Shown in pieces: positions 24,302-39,288 of a stretch of DNA of 64,000 nt. A model generated the notes under the pieces. The model did no database searches. It was not told the DNA's origin and was given only the letters and a program-made list of their open reading frames with translations. Position 1 is the first letter of the stretch. The number at the start of each line of letters is the position of its first letter. Origin of the DNA: Silvania confinis (GTDB lineage: Bacteria > Pseudomonadota > Gammaproteobacteria > Enterobacterales > Enterobacteriaceae); contig NZ_JAMGZJ010000063.1 of assembly GCF_025564085.1 (NCBI RefSeq), positions 1-64,000 on the forward strand, in the 5' to 3' direction. The position numbers and the translations under genes were made by a program.

Positions 24302-24721
24302 ATGGCAATGACATACCACCTGGATGTCGTCAGCGCAGAGCAACAAATGTTCTCTGGTCTGGTCGAAAAAATCCAGGTAACGGGTAGCGAAGGTGAACTG
24401 GGTATTTTCCCGGGTCACGCCCCGCTGCTCACCGCCATTAAGCCTGGTATGATCCGCATCGTTAAACAGTTCGGTCATGAAGAGTTTATCTATCTGTCAG
24501 GCGGCATTATTGAAGTGCAACCTGGTAGCGTGACCGTACTGGCTGATACCGCAATTCGTGGCCAGGATCTCGACGAAGCACGAGCTCTGGAAGCGAAGCG
24601 TAAAGCAGAAGAGCAGATTAAAAGCTCTCATGGCGACGTGGATTACGCTCAGGCGTCTGCAGAGCTGGCCAAAGCGATCGCGAAACTGCGCGTTATCGAG
24701 TTGACCAAAAAAGCGATGTAA
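24302..24721 (+). CDS. atpC: F0F1 ATP synthase subunit epsilon
   Basis: Rotor subunit and intrinsic inhibitor of hydrolysis, 139 residues. An N-terminal beta-sandwich (1-85, with [19 protein letters not shown]) is followed by a C-terminal helical hairpin (90-139) that can extend to block the enzyme. It is the last gene of the atp operon and is followed directly by a terminator. Confidence 0.98.
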   Translation: MAMTYHLDVVSAEQQMFSGLVEKIQVTGSEGELGIFPGHAPLLTAIKPGMIRIVKQFGHEEFIYLSGGIIEVQPGSVTVLADTAIRGQDLDEARALEAKRKAEEQIKSSHGDVDYAQASAELAKAIAKLRVIELTKKAM

Positions 24722-24739
24722 CACCGGCTTGAAAGCATA

Positions 24740-24773
24740 AAAGCCAGTCTGGTATCCAGGCTGGCTTTTTTTT
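24740..24773 (+). terminator. atp operon intrinsic terminator
   Basis: Stem AAGCCAGTCTGG / CCAGGCTGGCTT with a TAT loop, followed by a run of eight T residues, 19 bases after the atpC stop. Confidence 0.93.
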
Positions 24774-24822
24774 ATGGCTGCGTTTCACTAATTTTAAAAC
24801 TGAAAAGGTGTTTTATTTATTT

Positions 24823-24894
24823 TGTGATTTACATCACAAAAGCTTGATCGGCAAAATGTTCAGGAGTAGACTCTGTTTTGTGATGAATGTCACA
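24823..24894 (+). promoter_or_regulatory. Two perfect CRP sites around a candidate promoter
   Basis: Site 1 is TGTGATTTACATCACA (24823-24838) and site 2 is TGTGATGAATGTCACA (24879-24894). Both have perfect TGTGA-N6-TCACA halves, with centres 56 bp apart. Between them is a rightward promoter-like pair: TTGATC (24844-24849), 17-bp spacer, TAGACT (24867-24872). Site 1 would then be centred near -48 and site 2 near +8, so activation and repression are both conceivable. The only downstream reading frame is the 23-codon ORF at 24927. Confidence 0.8.
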
Positions 24895-24926
24895 TAACTG
24901 AACTCCAATAACATCAGGATGCCATC

Positions 24927-24998
24927 ATGAAAATTATCAACAAAATCATCGCCCTTTTCAGCAACATGACCATCTCTTTCGGTACAATCAATCACTAA
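24927..24998 (+). CDS. Unannotated 23-residue hydrophobic small ORF
   Basis: ATG to TAA frame encoding 23 residues that begin MKIINKIIALFSN and end GTINH. It is basic at the N-terminus, with a hydrophobic Ile/Leu/Phe-rich middle, so it could be a membrane-associated small protein. AGGAT lies 8 bases upstream as a ribosome-binding site. It is preceded by two perfect CRP sites and a candidate promoter, and stands alone between the atp terminator and the 3' end of the convergent pelX-like gene. I do not recognise a family. A non-coding RNA or a chance frame are the alternatives. An inverted repeat (GGCGC..GCTTA / TAAGC..GCGCC, about 25018-25053) follows it. Confidence 0.45.
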   Translation: MKIINKIIALFSNMTISFGTINH

Positions 24999-25059
24999 GT
25001 GCTGAACTGCCGGGTGGCGCCACGCTTACCGTAGTGTGATAAGCGAAGCGCCTCTCTGG

Positions 25060-27153
25060 TTACTGGGTTTTAACCTGAGCTTTATCGACTTCTTTCCCTT
25101 CTGTATTAACGCTTTTTCCCCCGGCCATAAAGTAATTGGTGTTATCAATTATCCCCACCACCGCATCATCGTACTGTCCTGGCTGGTTACGGATCGACAC
25201 GTTGCCGGTAAACGTCCCCTGCGTGGTCACATCGCCGTACGGACTTGGACGGAAGATATAGTTGAAGCGCTGGTTATCCACCGCAAGGTTGTTCTCCACC
25301 ACCAGCTTGCCTGGGTTAAAGTTGTCTGTGAAGCCATCCAGATGATTGCCCGTCGCTTTGCTGTTACGGATCTGGTGCGCCACAGGCTGCCCTTCCCCGC
25401 CAAGCTTAAAGCCGTTGCTGGTATTGTTGCTGGCGACTGAATTCTCGATCACCACCACGCCATTCGCCCCATCTTCAATCTTGTTGAACAAGTCAAAGCC
25501 GTCATCGATATTGTCATGCGCATAGCAGTTTTCCAGTCGGTTTCCCTCACCCACGCGCATCTTCACCGCAAAACCATCGGCGTTAATCTTGCCAGGATCC
25601 TGGTTGCCATATGATTCTGAATTGATCACCCGGTTATAGCTTGCCCACAGTGGGCGACCAATTTTCTCCGGGGAGGATATCTGGATCCCGGTATCGTCAT
25701 TGCGGTACGCGGTGACCTGCTCAATCAGGTTATGGCTACCCTGGATACGCAGGCTTTTCTCCGTAATGTCGATACCCTTGATATGCCAGTAGCTGGCGTC
25801 CACCAGCAGGCCGTGGACTACCACTTTTCCGTCTGCCTCCAGCGTTTTGATCTTATCGGGGGTGCCGCTGGCGGTAAGAGGGATCTGCCCGCGTGGGTAA
25901 TCCCCGTTTTTCAGCACCAGCTTACCGCCGGGGGCCAGCAGGGTGATGGCCGTGGCAAAATCCAGTGGCGCATCGGCTGTGCCTTGCGCATCGGCTTTGC
26001 CATCCGGTGCGGCGTACAGGATGTCGGTTTTACGCTCAGCAACGCGCTCGACGCTGAACTGCTGCGTCACAGGCTCGCCCTGCGCAGGGGTAAAGGTGAG
26101 AGCAAAGTGGCTGGTCTGCTCCAGGCGGGTCGGCAGGGTGTACATCTCGCCTGCTTTTACCGCTTTCGCATTCCCGATCACCACTTCATTTTGTCGCACG
26201 TTAAAGGTACCGTCCTCGTTAGCGCGTGCCTGTAGCAGGTAATCCGCGGATGGGCTGGTGCTAGCGGATGCCAGCTGGACCAGTAGCGGCAGCGGCTCTG
26301 CTTTCCACGGGGCGGATGAGACGGTGTTGGCGCTGGAGGTGGTCAGTGAGGCATCGGTCACCGTAATTTTAGCGTTGCGGGAGGCAAAGAAGCCGACGTA
26401 ATAGCGATCTTTATTCTGCACTGAAATCAGATCGGCACGCGGCACCGTTTTGCTCACCCAACTGTCGCTGCCTGCCGGCGCCCACGCGGTAACAAACCCG
26501 TCGTTGGTGCGCTGCAGTTTCAGACGGAATTCCGGGGTCTGGCTTAGATCCACCTCTTCCTTATAACTCTGCTTTTTGATGGCGGCGCCGGCATTCCCCC
26601 ACGGACGGGTGATCCCTTCCCGGGTGATGGTCTGCATCTTCACCCGCTGATGATCCTTTTTGTCCTGGGTCATGATGGCGTTCATCACCAGGTTCGAGGC
26701 GGCAGGAAACTCTTCATAACCGGCTTTCAGCGGCTGCTGACGTGGCGTGCCGATAATATCGCGCACCAGCAGCCCGGCACCTTCCTGGGCCGCCGGTTTA
26801 GCCCCATTTTCCGGTCCAAACTGATCTACCTTAATATTGGCCTGTAAGACGAAATTCTCCCCGGCCGGCAGCTCAGTATAGAAGAAGGTCAGGCCGTCAT
26901 GGGCGTTGGCAATTTTACCGCCGCGACTTTCCAGCGTGATGGCTTTGGCCAGATCGACGCTCTCCTGCGGCTTCAGCGTTTTCCCGTCGACAGTGACATC
27001 GTTAACGCCAATTTTTTCGGGCAGCACGTTAGACGAAAAATTCACGTCCGTTGACTGACCAAAGGCAATGGCCTTCCAGACACGAGGCTGCTCGGCAGCG
27101 GTGGCAGCGAAGGCGGAGCACATCATCAGGGCCAGAGGTATTGTAGACTTCAT
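25060..27153 (-). CDS. pelX: Periplasmic PL9-family pectate (exo)lyase, PelX-like
   Basis: Probable polygalacturonate lyase of 697 residues with a Sec signal peptide (about 1-20, ending ATAA). The N-terminal half (30-370) holds a beta-sandwich-like region with no motif I recognise. The C-terminal half is a right-handed beta-helix of polysaccharide lyase family 9. DGFAVK carries the presumed catalytic Lys531, and NDDTG (485-489) and NIDDGFDLF (548-556) supply the calcium-binding aspartates. Size and layout resemble exopolygalacturonate lyase PelX of Dickeya, which releases digalacturonate. It is not present here in E. coli. A KdgR-type operator lies 41 bases upstream and CAGGAG precedes the ATG. 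Exact product and endo/exo mode are inferred. Confidence 0.8.
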   Translation of the reverse strand: MKSTIPLALMMCSAFAATAAEQPRVWKAIAFGQSTDVNFSSNVLPEKIGVNDVTVDGKTLKPQESVDLAKAITLESRGGKIANAHDGLTFFYTELPAGENFVLQANIKVDQFGPENGAKPAAQEGAGLLVRDIIGTPRQQPLKAGYEEFPAASNLVMNAIMTQDKKDHQRVKMQTITREGITRPWGNAGAAIKKQSYKEEVDLSQTPEFRLKLQRTNDGFVTAWAPAGSDSWVSKTVPRADLISVQNKDRYYVGFFASRNAKITVTDASLTTSSANTVSSAPWKAEPLPLLVQLASASTSPSADYLLQARANEDGTFNVRQNEVVIGNAKAVKAGEMYTLPTRLEQTSHFALTFTPAQGEPVTQQFSVERVAERKTDILYAAPDGKADAQGTADAPLDFATAITLLAPGGKLVLKNGDYPRGQIPLTASGTPDKIKTLEADGKVVVHGLLVDASYWHIKGIDITEKSLRIQGSHNLIEQVTAYRNDDTGIQISSPEKIGRPLWASYNRVINSESYGNQDPGKINADGFAVKMRVGEGNRLENCYAHDNIDDGFDLFNKIEDGANGVVVIENSVASNNTSNGFKLGGEGQPVAHQIRNSKATGNHLDGFTDNFNPGKLVVENNLAVDNQRFNYIFRPSPYGDVTTQGTFTGNVSIRNQPGQYDDAVVGIIDNTNYFMAGGKSVNTEGKEVDKAQVKTQ

Positions 27154-27193
27154 TTTATTCTCCTGAGTAATAATTGAGCGCTATTATCATCAG

Positions 27194-27212
27194 GTTGAAA
27201 CATCGTTTCTTT
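27194..27212. promoter_or_regulatory. KdgR-type operator upstream of pelX-like gene
   Basis: GTTGAAACATCGTTTCTTT contains the inverted repeat GAAAC-ATC-GTTTC, which fits the KdgR operator pattern (TGAAAC-N3-GTTTCA) of pectinolytic enterobacteria. It lies 41 bases upstream of the lyase start, in the expected repressor position. The kdgR gene itself is not in this window. Confidence 0.7.
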
Positions 27213-27496
27213 TTCATTTGTCACATAATTAGATAAATAAAACGGCGTTTTGTTTTCTGGTGTCTTTATTCATGGGGCGAAAGAATGGCTAACATGTTGT
27301 GAGGACTGGAGACTTGGCTAAACGGGGCTATATTCCTTAGGCAAAGTTACTTATTCTGCTGTAAAAAGTACCGGTAAATAGCCCGGATCATGTGATGTTG
27401 TACGTTTTACAGTCGCTCCATTTCATGGCGAAAAATATGTAGAATTTTCAACACCGAAGGGTTCTACTTCTCACTCAAATTACAGTCAGGACGTGT

Positions 27497-28867
27497 ATGT
27501 TGAATAATACGATGAGCGTGGTCATTCTTGCCGCTGGCAAAGGCACCCGCATGTATTCCGATCTTCCAAAAGTGCTGCATACCCTGGCAGGGAAAGCGAT
27601 GGTGCAGCATGTCATCGACGCGGCAAATGAGCTTGGCGCCAGCCAGGTCCATCTGGTGTACGGTCACGGTGGCGACTTGCTTAAGCAGACGCTGCGTGAC
27701 GACAAACTCAACTGGGTACTGCAGGCTGAACAGCTGGGTACCGGTCATGCTATGCAGCAGGCCTCGCCGTTCTTTTCTGATGATGAAGACATCCTGATGC
27801 TCTACGGCGACGTGCCGTTGATCTCCGTTGAAACCCTGGCTCGCCTGCGTGAAGCAAAACCGCAGGGCGGCATTGGTCTGTTGACCGTCAAGCTGGACGA
27901 TCCGACCGGCTATGGCCGAATCACCCGTGATAACGGCAAGGTGACCGGGATTGTCGAACATAAAGACGCGACCGACGCGCAGCGTGAAATTCAGGAAATT
28001 AACACCGGGATTCTGATCGCCAATGGTGCGGACATGAAGCGCTGGCTGGCAAACCTGAACAACAACAATGCACAGGGTGAATTCTACATCACCGATATTA
28101 TTGCGATGGCGTATCAGGAAGGCCACGAGATCGCCGCCGTGCACCCGGATCGCTTAAGCGAAGTCGAAGGCGTGAATAACCGTCTGCAGCTGTCCCGTCT
28201 GGAACGCGTCTACCAGTCCGAGCAGGCTGAAAAGCTGCTGCTGGCAGGCGTAATGCTGCGTGACCCGGCACGTTTCGATCTACGAGGCGTGCTCAATCAC
28301 GGGCGCGATATTGAAATCGATACTAACGTTATTCTTGAAGGTAACGTGACCCTCGGTCACCGCGTGAAGATCGGCGCGGGCTGCGTTATCAAAAACAGCG
28401 TGATTGGCGACGATTGCGAAATCAGCGCCTACAGCGTGGTTGAAGATGCAAACCTGGCTGCCGCCTGCACCATCGGGCCGTTTGCTCGTCTGCGTCCTGG
28501 CGCGGAGCTGCTGGAAGGTGCGCATGTCGGTAATTTCGTCGAAATGAAAAAAGCGCGTCTGGGTAAAGGATCCAAAGCGGGTCATCTTACTTACCTGGGC
28601 GATGCAGAGATCGGCGACAACGTGAATATCGGCGCCGGTACAATCACCTGTAACTACGACGGCGCGAACAAGTTTAAAACCATTATCGGTAATGACGTGT
28701 TTGTCGGTTCCGACAGCCAGCTGGTGGCCCCGGTCACTGTGGGCAATGGCGTCACTATTGCGGCAGGCACCACCGTCACGCGCGACGTGGCAGAAAACGC
28801 GCTGGTTATCAGCCGCGTACCGCAGGTGCAGAAGCCCGGCTGGAAACGCCCGGTGAAAAAGAAGTAA
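27497..28867 (+). CDS. glmU: Bifunctional UDP-N-acetylglucosamine pyrophosphorylase / glucosamine-1-phosphate acetyltransferase
   Basis: Makes UDP-GlcNAc for peptidoglycan and LPS. It has 456 residues. The N-terminal uridyltransferase domain (1-~230) has the nucleotide motif LAAGKGTRM and the YGDVPLI metal site. The C-terminal left-handed beta-helix acetyltransferase (~250-456) shows hexapeptide repeats and [14 protein letters not shown]. It is followed after a REP element by glmS. The 340-bp upstream gap holds its promoter and that of the divergent pelX-like gene. Confidence 0.99.
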   Translation: MLNNTMSVVILAAGKGTRMYSDLPKVLHTLAGKAMVQHVIDAANELGASQVHLVYGHGGDLLKQTLRDDKLNWVLQAEQLGTGHAMQQASPFFSDDEDILMLYGDVPLISVETLARLREAKPQGGIGLLTVKLDDPTGYGRITRDNGKVTGIVEHKDATDAQREIQEINTGILIANGADMKRWLANLNNNNAQGEFYITDIIAMAYQEGHEIAAVHPDRLSEVEGVNNRLQLSRLERVYQSEQAEKLLLAGVMLRDPARFDLRGVLNHGRDIEIDTNVILEGNVTLGHRVKIGAGCVIKNSVIGDDCEISAYSVVEDANLAAACTIGPFARLRPGAELLEGAHVGNFVEMKKARLGKGSKAGHLTYLGDAEIGDNVNIGAGTITCNYDGANKFKTIIGNDVFVGSDSQLVAPVTVGNGVTIAAGTTVTRDVAENALVISRVPQVQKPGWKRPVKKK

Positions 28868-28877
28868 TTCCGATTTT

Positions 28878-28912
28878 GTAGGCCGGATTAGCGTTAGCGA
28901 CATCCGGCAAAC
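28878..28912. repeat. REP-type palindrome in the glmU-glmS spacer
   Basis: GTAGGCCGGATTAGCG followed by its partial complement CGACATCCGGC forms a REP-like stem 11 bases after the glmU stop. In E. coli the glmUS transcript is cut by RNase E in this spacer and glmS is then controlled by sRNA GlmZ; the sequence alone does not show whether this occurs here. Confidence 0.7.
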
Positions 28913-29061
28913 AGGGTTGAGGGGATAACATAATCCCCCGCCCAAAGGCAGTATCTAATAAATATAACCCCACTCTCTACAAGGCTCGGGGCGCCCGATA
29001 AAACGGGCAAAACAGGTCAGCGACAACACAGGCGTAAAGCCTCTATCTGGAATATAAAACT

Positions 29062-30891
29062 ATGTGTGGAATCGTTGGAGCAGTTGCGCAGCGTGATATT
29101 GCTGAAATCCTTCTCGAAGGATTACGTCGTCTGGAATACCGTGGTTATGACTCAGCCGGTCTGGCTGTGGTCGATGCAGAAGGTCATCTGACCCGCCTGC
29201 GTCGCCTCGGTAAAGTGAACATGCTGGCGCAGGCGGCGGAAGAAAACCCGCTTCATGGCGGCACAGGTATTGCTCATACCCGCTGGGCAACCCACGGTGA
29301 ACCTTCAGAAGGCAATGCGCACCCGCATGTCTCAGAACACATTGTGGTGGTGCATAACGGCATCATCGAAAACCACGAACCCCTGCGCGCAGATCTGACC
29401 GCGCGCGGTTATACCTTCGTTTCTGAAACGGATACCGAAGTGATCGCCCACCTGGTTCACTGGGAACTGGAGCAGGGCGGTACGCTGCGTGAAGCCGTGA
29501 TGCGTGCGATCCCGCATCTGCGCGGCGCCTACGGCACCGTGATCATGGACAGCCGTGACCCGTCCACCCTTCTGGCCGCGCGTTCTGGCAGCCCGATGGT
29601 TATCGGTCTGGGGATGGGCGAGAACTTTATCGCCTCCGATCAGCTGGCGCTGCTGCCGGTTACCCGTCGCTTTATCTTCATGGAAGAGGGCGATATCGCC
29701 GAAGTGACCCGTCGCGATGTGACCCTGTTTGATAAATCCGGCGAGCAGGTGAAGCGTCAGGATATCGAATCCAGCCTGCAGTACGATGCGGGTGATAAAG
29801 GCGCATACCGCCACTACATGCAGAAAGAGATCTACGAGCAGCCTAACGCCATCAAAAATACCCTGACCGGGCGCATCAGCCACGGTGAGGTAGATCTGAG
29901 CGAGCTGGGGGCGAACGCCAACGAAATGTTGGCGAAAGTCGAGCACATTCAGATTGTTGCCTGCGGCACCTCCTACAACTCCGGTATGGTGTCCCGCTAC
30001 TGGTTTGAATCGCTGGCAGGCGTGCCGTGCGATGTGGAAATCGCCTCTGAATTCCGCTATCGCAAATCGGCTGTACGCAATAACAGCCTGATGATCACCC
30101 TGTCTCAGTCCGGAGAAACGGCCGATACCCTGGCGGCGCTGCGTTTGTCTAAAGAGCTGGGCTTTCTCGGTTCGCTGGCGATCTGTAACGTGCCAGGCTC
30201 GTCGCTGGTGCGTGAATCTGATCTGGCGCTGATGACCAACGCCGGAACCGAAATCGGCGTGGCGTCGACCAAAGCGTTTACCACTCAGTTGACGGTATTG
30301 CTGATGCTGGTGGCGAAACTGGCGCGTCTGAAAGGCCAGGATGCGGCCATTGAGCAGGATATCGTTCACGGTCTGCAGGCGCTGCCGAGCCGTATTGAGC
30401 AGATGCTGTCTCAGGACAAGCGTATTGAAGCGCTGGCAGAAGATTTCTCTGACAAGCATCACGCCCTGTTCCTCGGTCGCGGTGATCAGTATCCGATCGC
30501 GCTGGAAGGCGCGCTGAAGCTCAAAGAGATCTCCTACATTCACGCAGAAGCCTACGCGGCAGGCGAGCTGAAACATGGCCCACTGGCGCTGATTGATGCG
30601 GATATGCCGGTGATCGTCGTGGCGCCAAACAACGAACTGCTGGAAAAACTGAAATCCAACATCGAAGAAGTGCGTGCCCGTGGCGGCCAGCTGTATGTCT
30701 TCGCGGACAGCGATGCCGGTTTCACCAGCAACGACAACATGCACATCATCGAGATGCCGCATGTGGAAGAGGTGATTGCGCCAATCTTCTACACCGTTCC
30801 GCTGCAGCTGCTGGCGTATCACGTTGCGCTGATCAAGGGCACTGACGTTGACCAACCGCGTAACCTGGCGAAGTCAGTTACCGTAGAATAA
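29062..30891 (+). CDS. glmS: Glutamine-fructose-6-phosphate aminotransferase
   Basis: First step of amino-sugar synthesis: fructose 6-P plus glutamine gives glucosamine 6-P. It has 609 residues. The N-terminal nucleophile cysteine follows the initiator Met (MCGIVGAVA), giving a class II glutaminase domain (1-~240). Two SIS sugar-isomerase domains follow (~290-430 and ~460-600), ending [11 protein letters not shown]. The 3' end of the coding region is the recognition site for Tn7 TnsD. Confidence 0.99.
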   Translation: MCGIVGAVAQRDIAEILLEGLRRLEYRGYDSAGLAVVDAEGHLTRLRRLGKVNMLAQAAEENPLHGGTGIAHTRWATHGEPSEGNAHPHVSEHIVVVHNGIIENHEPLRADLTARGYTFVSETDTEVIAHLVHWELEQGGTLREAVMRAIPHLRGAYGTVIMDSRDPSTLLAARSGSPMVIGLGMGENFIASDQLALLPVTRRFIFMEEGDIAEVTRRDVTLFDKSGEQVKRQDIESSLQYDAGDKGAYRHYMQKEIYEQPNAIKNTLTGRISHGEVDLSELGANANEMLAKVEHIQIVACGTSYNSGMVSRYWFESLAGVPCDVEIASEFRYRKSAVRNNSLMITLSQSGETADTLAALRLSKELGFLGSLAICNVPGSSLVRESDLALMTNAGTEIGVASTKAFTTQLTVLLMLVAKLARLKGQDAAIEQDIVHGLQALPSRIEQMLSQDKRIEALAEDFSDKHHALFLGRGDQYPIALEGALKLKEISYIHAEAYAAGELKHGPLALIDADMPVIVVAPNNELLEKLKSNIEEVRARGGQLYVFADSDAGFTSNDNMHIIEMPHVEEVIAPIFYTVPLQLLAYHVALIKGTDVDQPRNLAKSVTVE

Positions 30892-30894
30892 TCT

Positions 30895-30927
30895 CTCCAG
30901 ACTCCACCTTCGGGTGGAGTTTTTTTT
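30895..30927 (+). terminator. glmS terminator, containing the predicted Tn7 insertion point
   Basis: Stem ACTCCACC / GGTGGAGT (30901-30920) with a TTCG loop, then eight T. Tn7 is known to insert about 25 bases after the glmS stop, which falls in the 3' arm of this stem. The arm is intact and pst follows normally, so the attachment site is unoccupied. Confidence 0.9.
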
Positions 30928-31071
30928 CCCGCCTCTGTATGACAATTCGTCATCTTCAGCTACTTTTTCAGTGTCACATAAAGATAATTTTACTGAAAAA
31001 AATCTGTCACGTTTAACTCTAACATCATGAAGTTAAACAGTTATTTTGTAGATTTTTTCCCGCAAATTTCG

Positions 31072-31112
31072 TTGTCATAAAACTGTCATAATTCAGACAT
31101 TTATCTGTCACC
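31072..31112 (+). promoter_or_regulatory. Two Pho boxes upstream of pstS
   Basis: TTGTCATAAAACTGTCATA (31072-31090) and CAGACATTTATCTGTCACC (31094-31112) are tandem PhoB sites built from CTGTCAT-like 7-mers with 4-bp A/T spacers, arranged as in the E. coli pstS promoter. They imply PhoR-PhoB activation under phosphate limitation. Upstream, from 30930, the DNA is A/T-rich. Confidence 0.93.
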
Positions 31113-31146
31113 TGTTTGTCCTATTTTGCTCAACGTAGCCACTTAA

Positions 31147-32220
<1,074 letters not shown>

Positions 32221-32240
32221 CAGGATATATTTGACGAAGA

Positions 32241-32314
32241 TGGCGGGTGGCGCTGGCGCTTATCCGCCCTACAGCTCCAACAGTAGGCCCGGTAAGCGCT
32301 CGCGCCACCGGGCA
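32241..32314. repeat. BIME (paired REP) between pstS and pstC
   Basis: TGGCGGGTGGCGCTGGCGCTT and the opposing GGCCCGGTAAGCG...GCCACCGGGC form two inverted REP units. Their place after the abundant binding-protein gene suggests differential mRNA stability of pstS over pstCAB. Confidence 0.82.
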
Positions 32315-32345
32315 TGTTCGTAAGACGTCTCAAACAGAAGAGTAA

Positions 32346-34198
<1,853 letters not shown>

Positions 34199-34233
34199 TT
34201 ATTGACGGCGTGGCACTCTGCGGCGCCGGATGA

Positions 34234-35019
<786 letters not shown>

Positions 35020-35032
35020 TTTGGAGTTAACC

Positions 35033-35758
35033 ATGGACAACCTCAATCTTAATAAACACATTTCCGGCCAGTTCAACGCAGAGCTGGAAAGCATCCGCAC
35101 CCAGGTGATGACCATGGGCGGAATGGTCGAGCAGCAGCTGTCTGATGCAATCACCGCGATGCATAACCAGGATAGCGAGCTGGCGAAGCGCGTGGTGGAA
35201 GGCGATAAAAACGTCAACATGATGGAAGTCGCCATCGACGAAGCCTGCGTACGGATCATCGCCAAGCGTCAGCCAACGGCGAGCGACCTGCGTCTGGTGA
35301 TGGCGATCATTAAAACCATCGCCGAGCTGGAACGTATTGGCGACGTGGCGGACAAAATCTGCCGCACTGCGCTGGAGAAATTCTCTCAGCAGCACCAGCC
35401 GCTGCTGGTTAGCCTGGAGTCGCTTGGCCGTCACACCGTGCAGATGCTGCACGACGTGCTGGATGCCTTCGCGCGTATGGATCTGGACGAAGCGGTGCGT
35501 ATCTACCGTGAAGACAAGAAAGTCGACCAGGAATATGAAGGTATTGTGCGTCAGCTGATGACCTACATGATGGAAGACCCCCGTACCATTCCAAGCGTAC
35601 TGACCGCCCTGTTCTGCGCCCGTTCTATCGAACGTATCGGTGACCGCTGCCAGAACATTTGCGAATACATCTTCTACTTCGTGAAGGGTCAGGATTTCCG
35701 TCACGTTGGCGGTGATGAGCTGGACAAAATGCTCGCGGGTAAAGATCCGAAAGAGTAA
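35033..35758 (+). CDS. phoU: Phosphate signalling protein PhoU
   Basis: Negative regulator linking Pst transport state to PhoR. It has 241 residues, all-helical, with two PhoU repeats, each with a metal-binding E/D-xxx-D pattern ([10 protein letters not shown] near 100 and [10 protein letters not shown] near 205). The ATG at 35033 ([15 protein letters not shown]) follows GGAG. The frame is open upstream inside pstB, but that extension is not family-like. It is the last gene of the pst operon. Confidence 0.98.
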   Translation: MDNLNLNKHISGQFNAELESIRTQVMTMGGMVEQQLSDAITAMHNQDSELAKRVVEGDKNVNMMEVAIDEACVRIIAKRQPTASDLRLVMAIIKTIAELERIGDVADKICRTALEKFSQQHQPLLVSLESLGRHTVQMLHDVLDAFARMDLDEAVRIYREDKKVDQEYEGIVRQLMTYMMEDPRTIPSVLTALFCARSIERIGDRCQNICEYIFYFVKGQDFRHVGGDELDKMLAGKDPKE

Positions 35759-35766
35759 TATCATTC

Positions 35767-35791
35767 ATAACGCCAGTTATGCTGGCGTTAT
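35767..35791 (+). terminator. pst-phoU terminator hairpin
   Basis: Perfect 10-bp stem ATAACGCCAG / CTGGCGTTAT with a TTATG loop, 8 bases after the phoU stop. The U-tract is short, so it may act as a weak terminator or as a 3'-end stabiliser. Confidence 0.75.
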
Positions 35792-35957
35792 ATCTACCCC
35801 ATCAATACCTCCTGCCCTTTGTTGTTATTAATTACGACGCCAGTCACATTTACTTTAATCCCGCATTGTTTTTAAATCCCAACTGAAATAAAACACTTCA
35901 ACGACAATAATAGTCATCATTAATTATTTATTCGATGGTGTAACAGTTTTAAATAGT

Positions 35958-36038
35958 GGATTGCTACCGTAATCATACGGGCAAAACCTGAAAGAGATGA
36001 TCTTCTCAAGAAGAGGCATCTTTTTCAGGTTTTTTTTT
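35958..36038 (+). promoter_or_regulatory. bgl-type antiterminator (RAT) overlapping an intrinsic terminator
   Basis: GGATTGCTACCGTAATCATA (start of 35958-35988) continuing to CGGGCAAAACC reads as a ribonucleic antiterminator of the BglG/SacY type, with stem CCGTA/TACGG and the conserved GGATTG and GGCAAAACC flanks. Its last bases overlap the 5' arm AAAACCTGAAA (35983-35993) of a long terminator whose 3' arm TTTCAGGTTTT (36023-36033) runs into a nine-T tract. This is the E. coli bgl leader layout, but no bglG is left nearby. Confidence 0.82.
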
Positions 36039-36053
36039 GCCCAATACTGTTAA

Positions 36054-37665
<1,612 letters not shown>

Positions 37666-37678
37666 TCGCGGGAGTTAA

Positions 37679-38407
<729 letters not shown>

Positions 38408-38419
38408 TATTCGGCGTAC

Positions 38420-38446
38420 AGCCGTAAAGCACATCACTTTACGGCT
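38420..38446. terminator. Hairpin between convergent yieK and yieH
   Basis: Perfect 10-bp stem AGCCGTAAAG / CTTTACGGCT with a 7-base loop in the 47-bp space between the two stop codons. It lacks a clear U-tract on either strand but is placed to serve both transcripts. Confidence 0.65.
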
Positions 38447-38454
38447 GGTCAGGC

Positions 38455-39120
38455 TTAGCGGGTGATATTCCAGCCGCGTGCTTTCCACAATTCTGGCAAC
38501 TGAGCCAGATCGGTAAAGGTGGTCACCTTCGGGTGATCGATCGGTTTGTTATGCGGATCGGCGCAGAAGTAAAACACCTCCATCCCCGCATCAATACCCG
38601 ACTGCGCGCCCGCGCTGGAATCGTCCACAAGAATGCAGTTTTCCGCATTGACGTTCATCGCTTTAGCCGCGTGGAACATCAGCGCCGGATCGGGCTTCCA
38701 GCGCTGAATATCGTAGCCGCTGAACAGTTTTTCCGGAAAATGGTGCAGCATTTGCAGCTTGCCAAGAGAGTGATTCATTTTGCTGACCGGACCGTTGGAG
38801 ACCACGCACATCGGCACGGCCATCGCATCCAGCAGCTCGCTGGCACCGGTGATCACTTCCAGTTCGGAGTCGAAGAGGCGTGCGACCTCGGCGCGGTAAA
38901 CAGGCTCCAGATCCGCTTTCGCGAAACTGACGCCACGTTCGGCGTTAATGATATCGATGATTTCGTAGAGCTTCACGCCCTTAAAGCGTTTGAACGTCTC
39001 TTCGAGATCGAGCGTAATACCAAATTCCTGGAACATGGTGACATACGCCCGGGAACAGATGACCTCACTGTCGACCAGCGTACCGTCGCAGTCGAAAAAC
39101 ACTGCTTCAATCTGAGACAT
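38455..39120 (-). CDS. yieH: HAD-family 6-phosphogluconate phosphatase YieH
   Basis: Haloacid-dehalogenase phosphatase of 221 residues; the E. coli protein hydrolyses 6-phosphogluconate in vitro. Motif I is FFDCDGTLVDSE (Asp10, Asp12), motif II VVSNGP, motif III Lys in RWKPDP, motif IV LVDDSSAG. The reading frame runs far upstream through the opposite strand of adeP, but the ATG at 39120 (MSQIEAVFFD) is the family start. It is divergent from adeP. Confidence 0.95.
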   Translation of the reverse strand: MSQIEAVFFDCDGTLVDSEVICSRAYVTMFQEFGITLDLEETFKRFKGVKLYEIIDIINAERGVSFAKADLEPVYRAEVARLFDSELEVITGASELLDAMAVPMCVVSNGPVSKMNHSLGKLQMLHHFPEKLFSGYDIQRWKPDPALMFHAAKAMNVNAENCILVDDSSAGAQSGIDAGMEVFYFCADPHNKPIDHPKVTTFTDLAQLPELWKARGWNITR

Positions 39121-39171
39121 GCCTTTCCCTTTCTTAACAAGTTTAACGTTTACGTAATACCGAATGGTGGG

Positions 39172-39187
39172 ACGCAATCGTTGCCGT
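39172..39187. promoter_or_regulatory. Probable PurR operator of adeP
   Basis: ACGCAATCGTTGCCGT matches the PurR consensus ACGCAAACGTTTGCGT at 13 of 16 positions, including the central CG. It lies about 100 bases upstream of adeP, a gene of the PurR regulon in E. coli. Confidence 0.65.
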
Positions 39188-39288
39188 ATAAGCAAATTCA
39201 ATGAAAAAAAATGCGCGCCAACCGCCCCTATTGTCGCATTTTGGTATAGGATAGCGACGAATTTTCCCTCCTTGTTCGGAAATAGATG

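Noticed and set aside
24885-24899. Four-codon frame ATG-AAT-GTC-ACA-TAA inside the second CRP site
   Set aside because: No ribosome-binding site and fully explained by the CRP palindrome.
27265-27286. Possible NagC site upstream of glmU (TTTATTCATGGGGCGAAAG)
   Set aside because: Only a loose resemblance to NagC operators; E. coli glmU has NagC control, but the symmetry here is too weak to annotate.
29332-30855. 507-codon open frame on the minus strand inside glmS
   Set aside because: Same reason: antisense of a conserved gene, composition typical of shadow frames.
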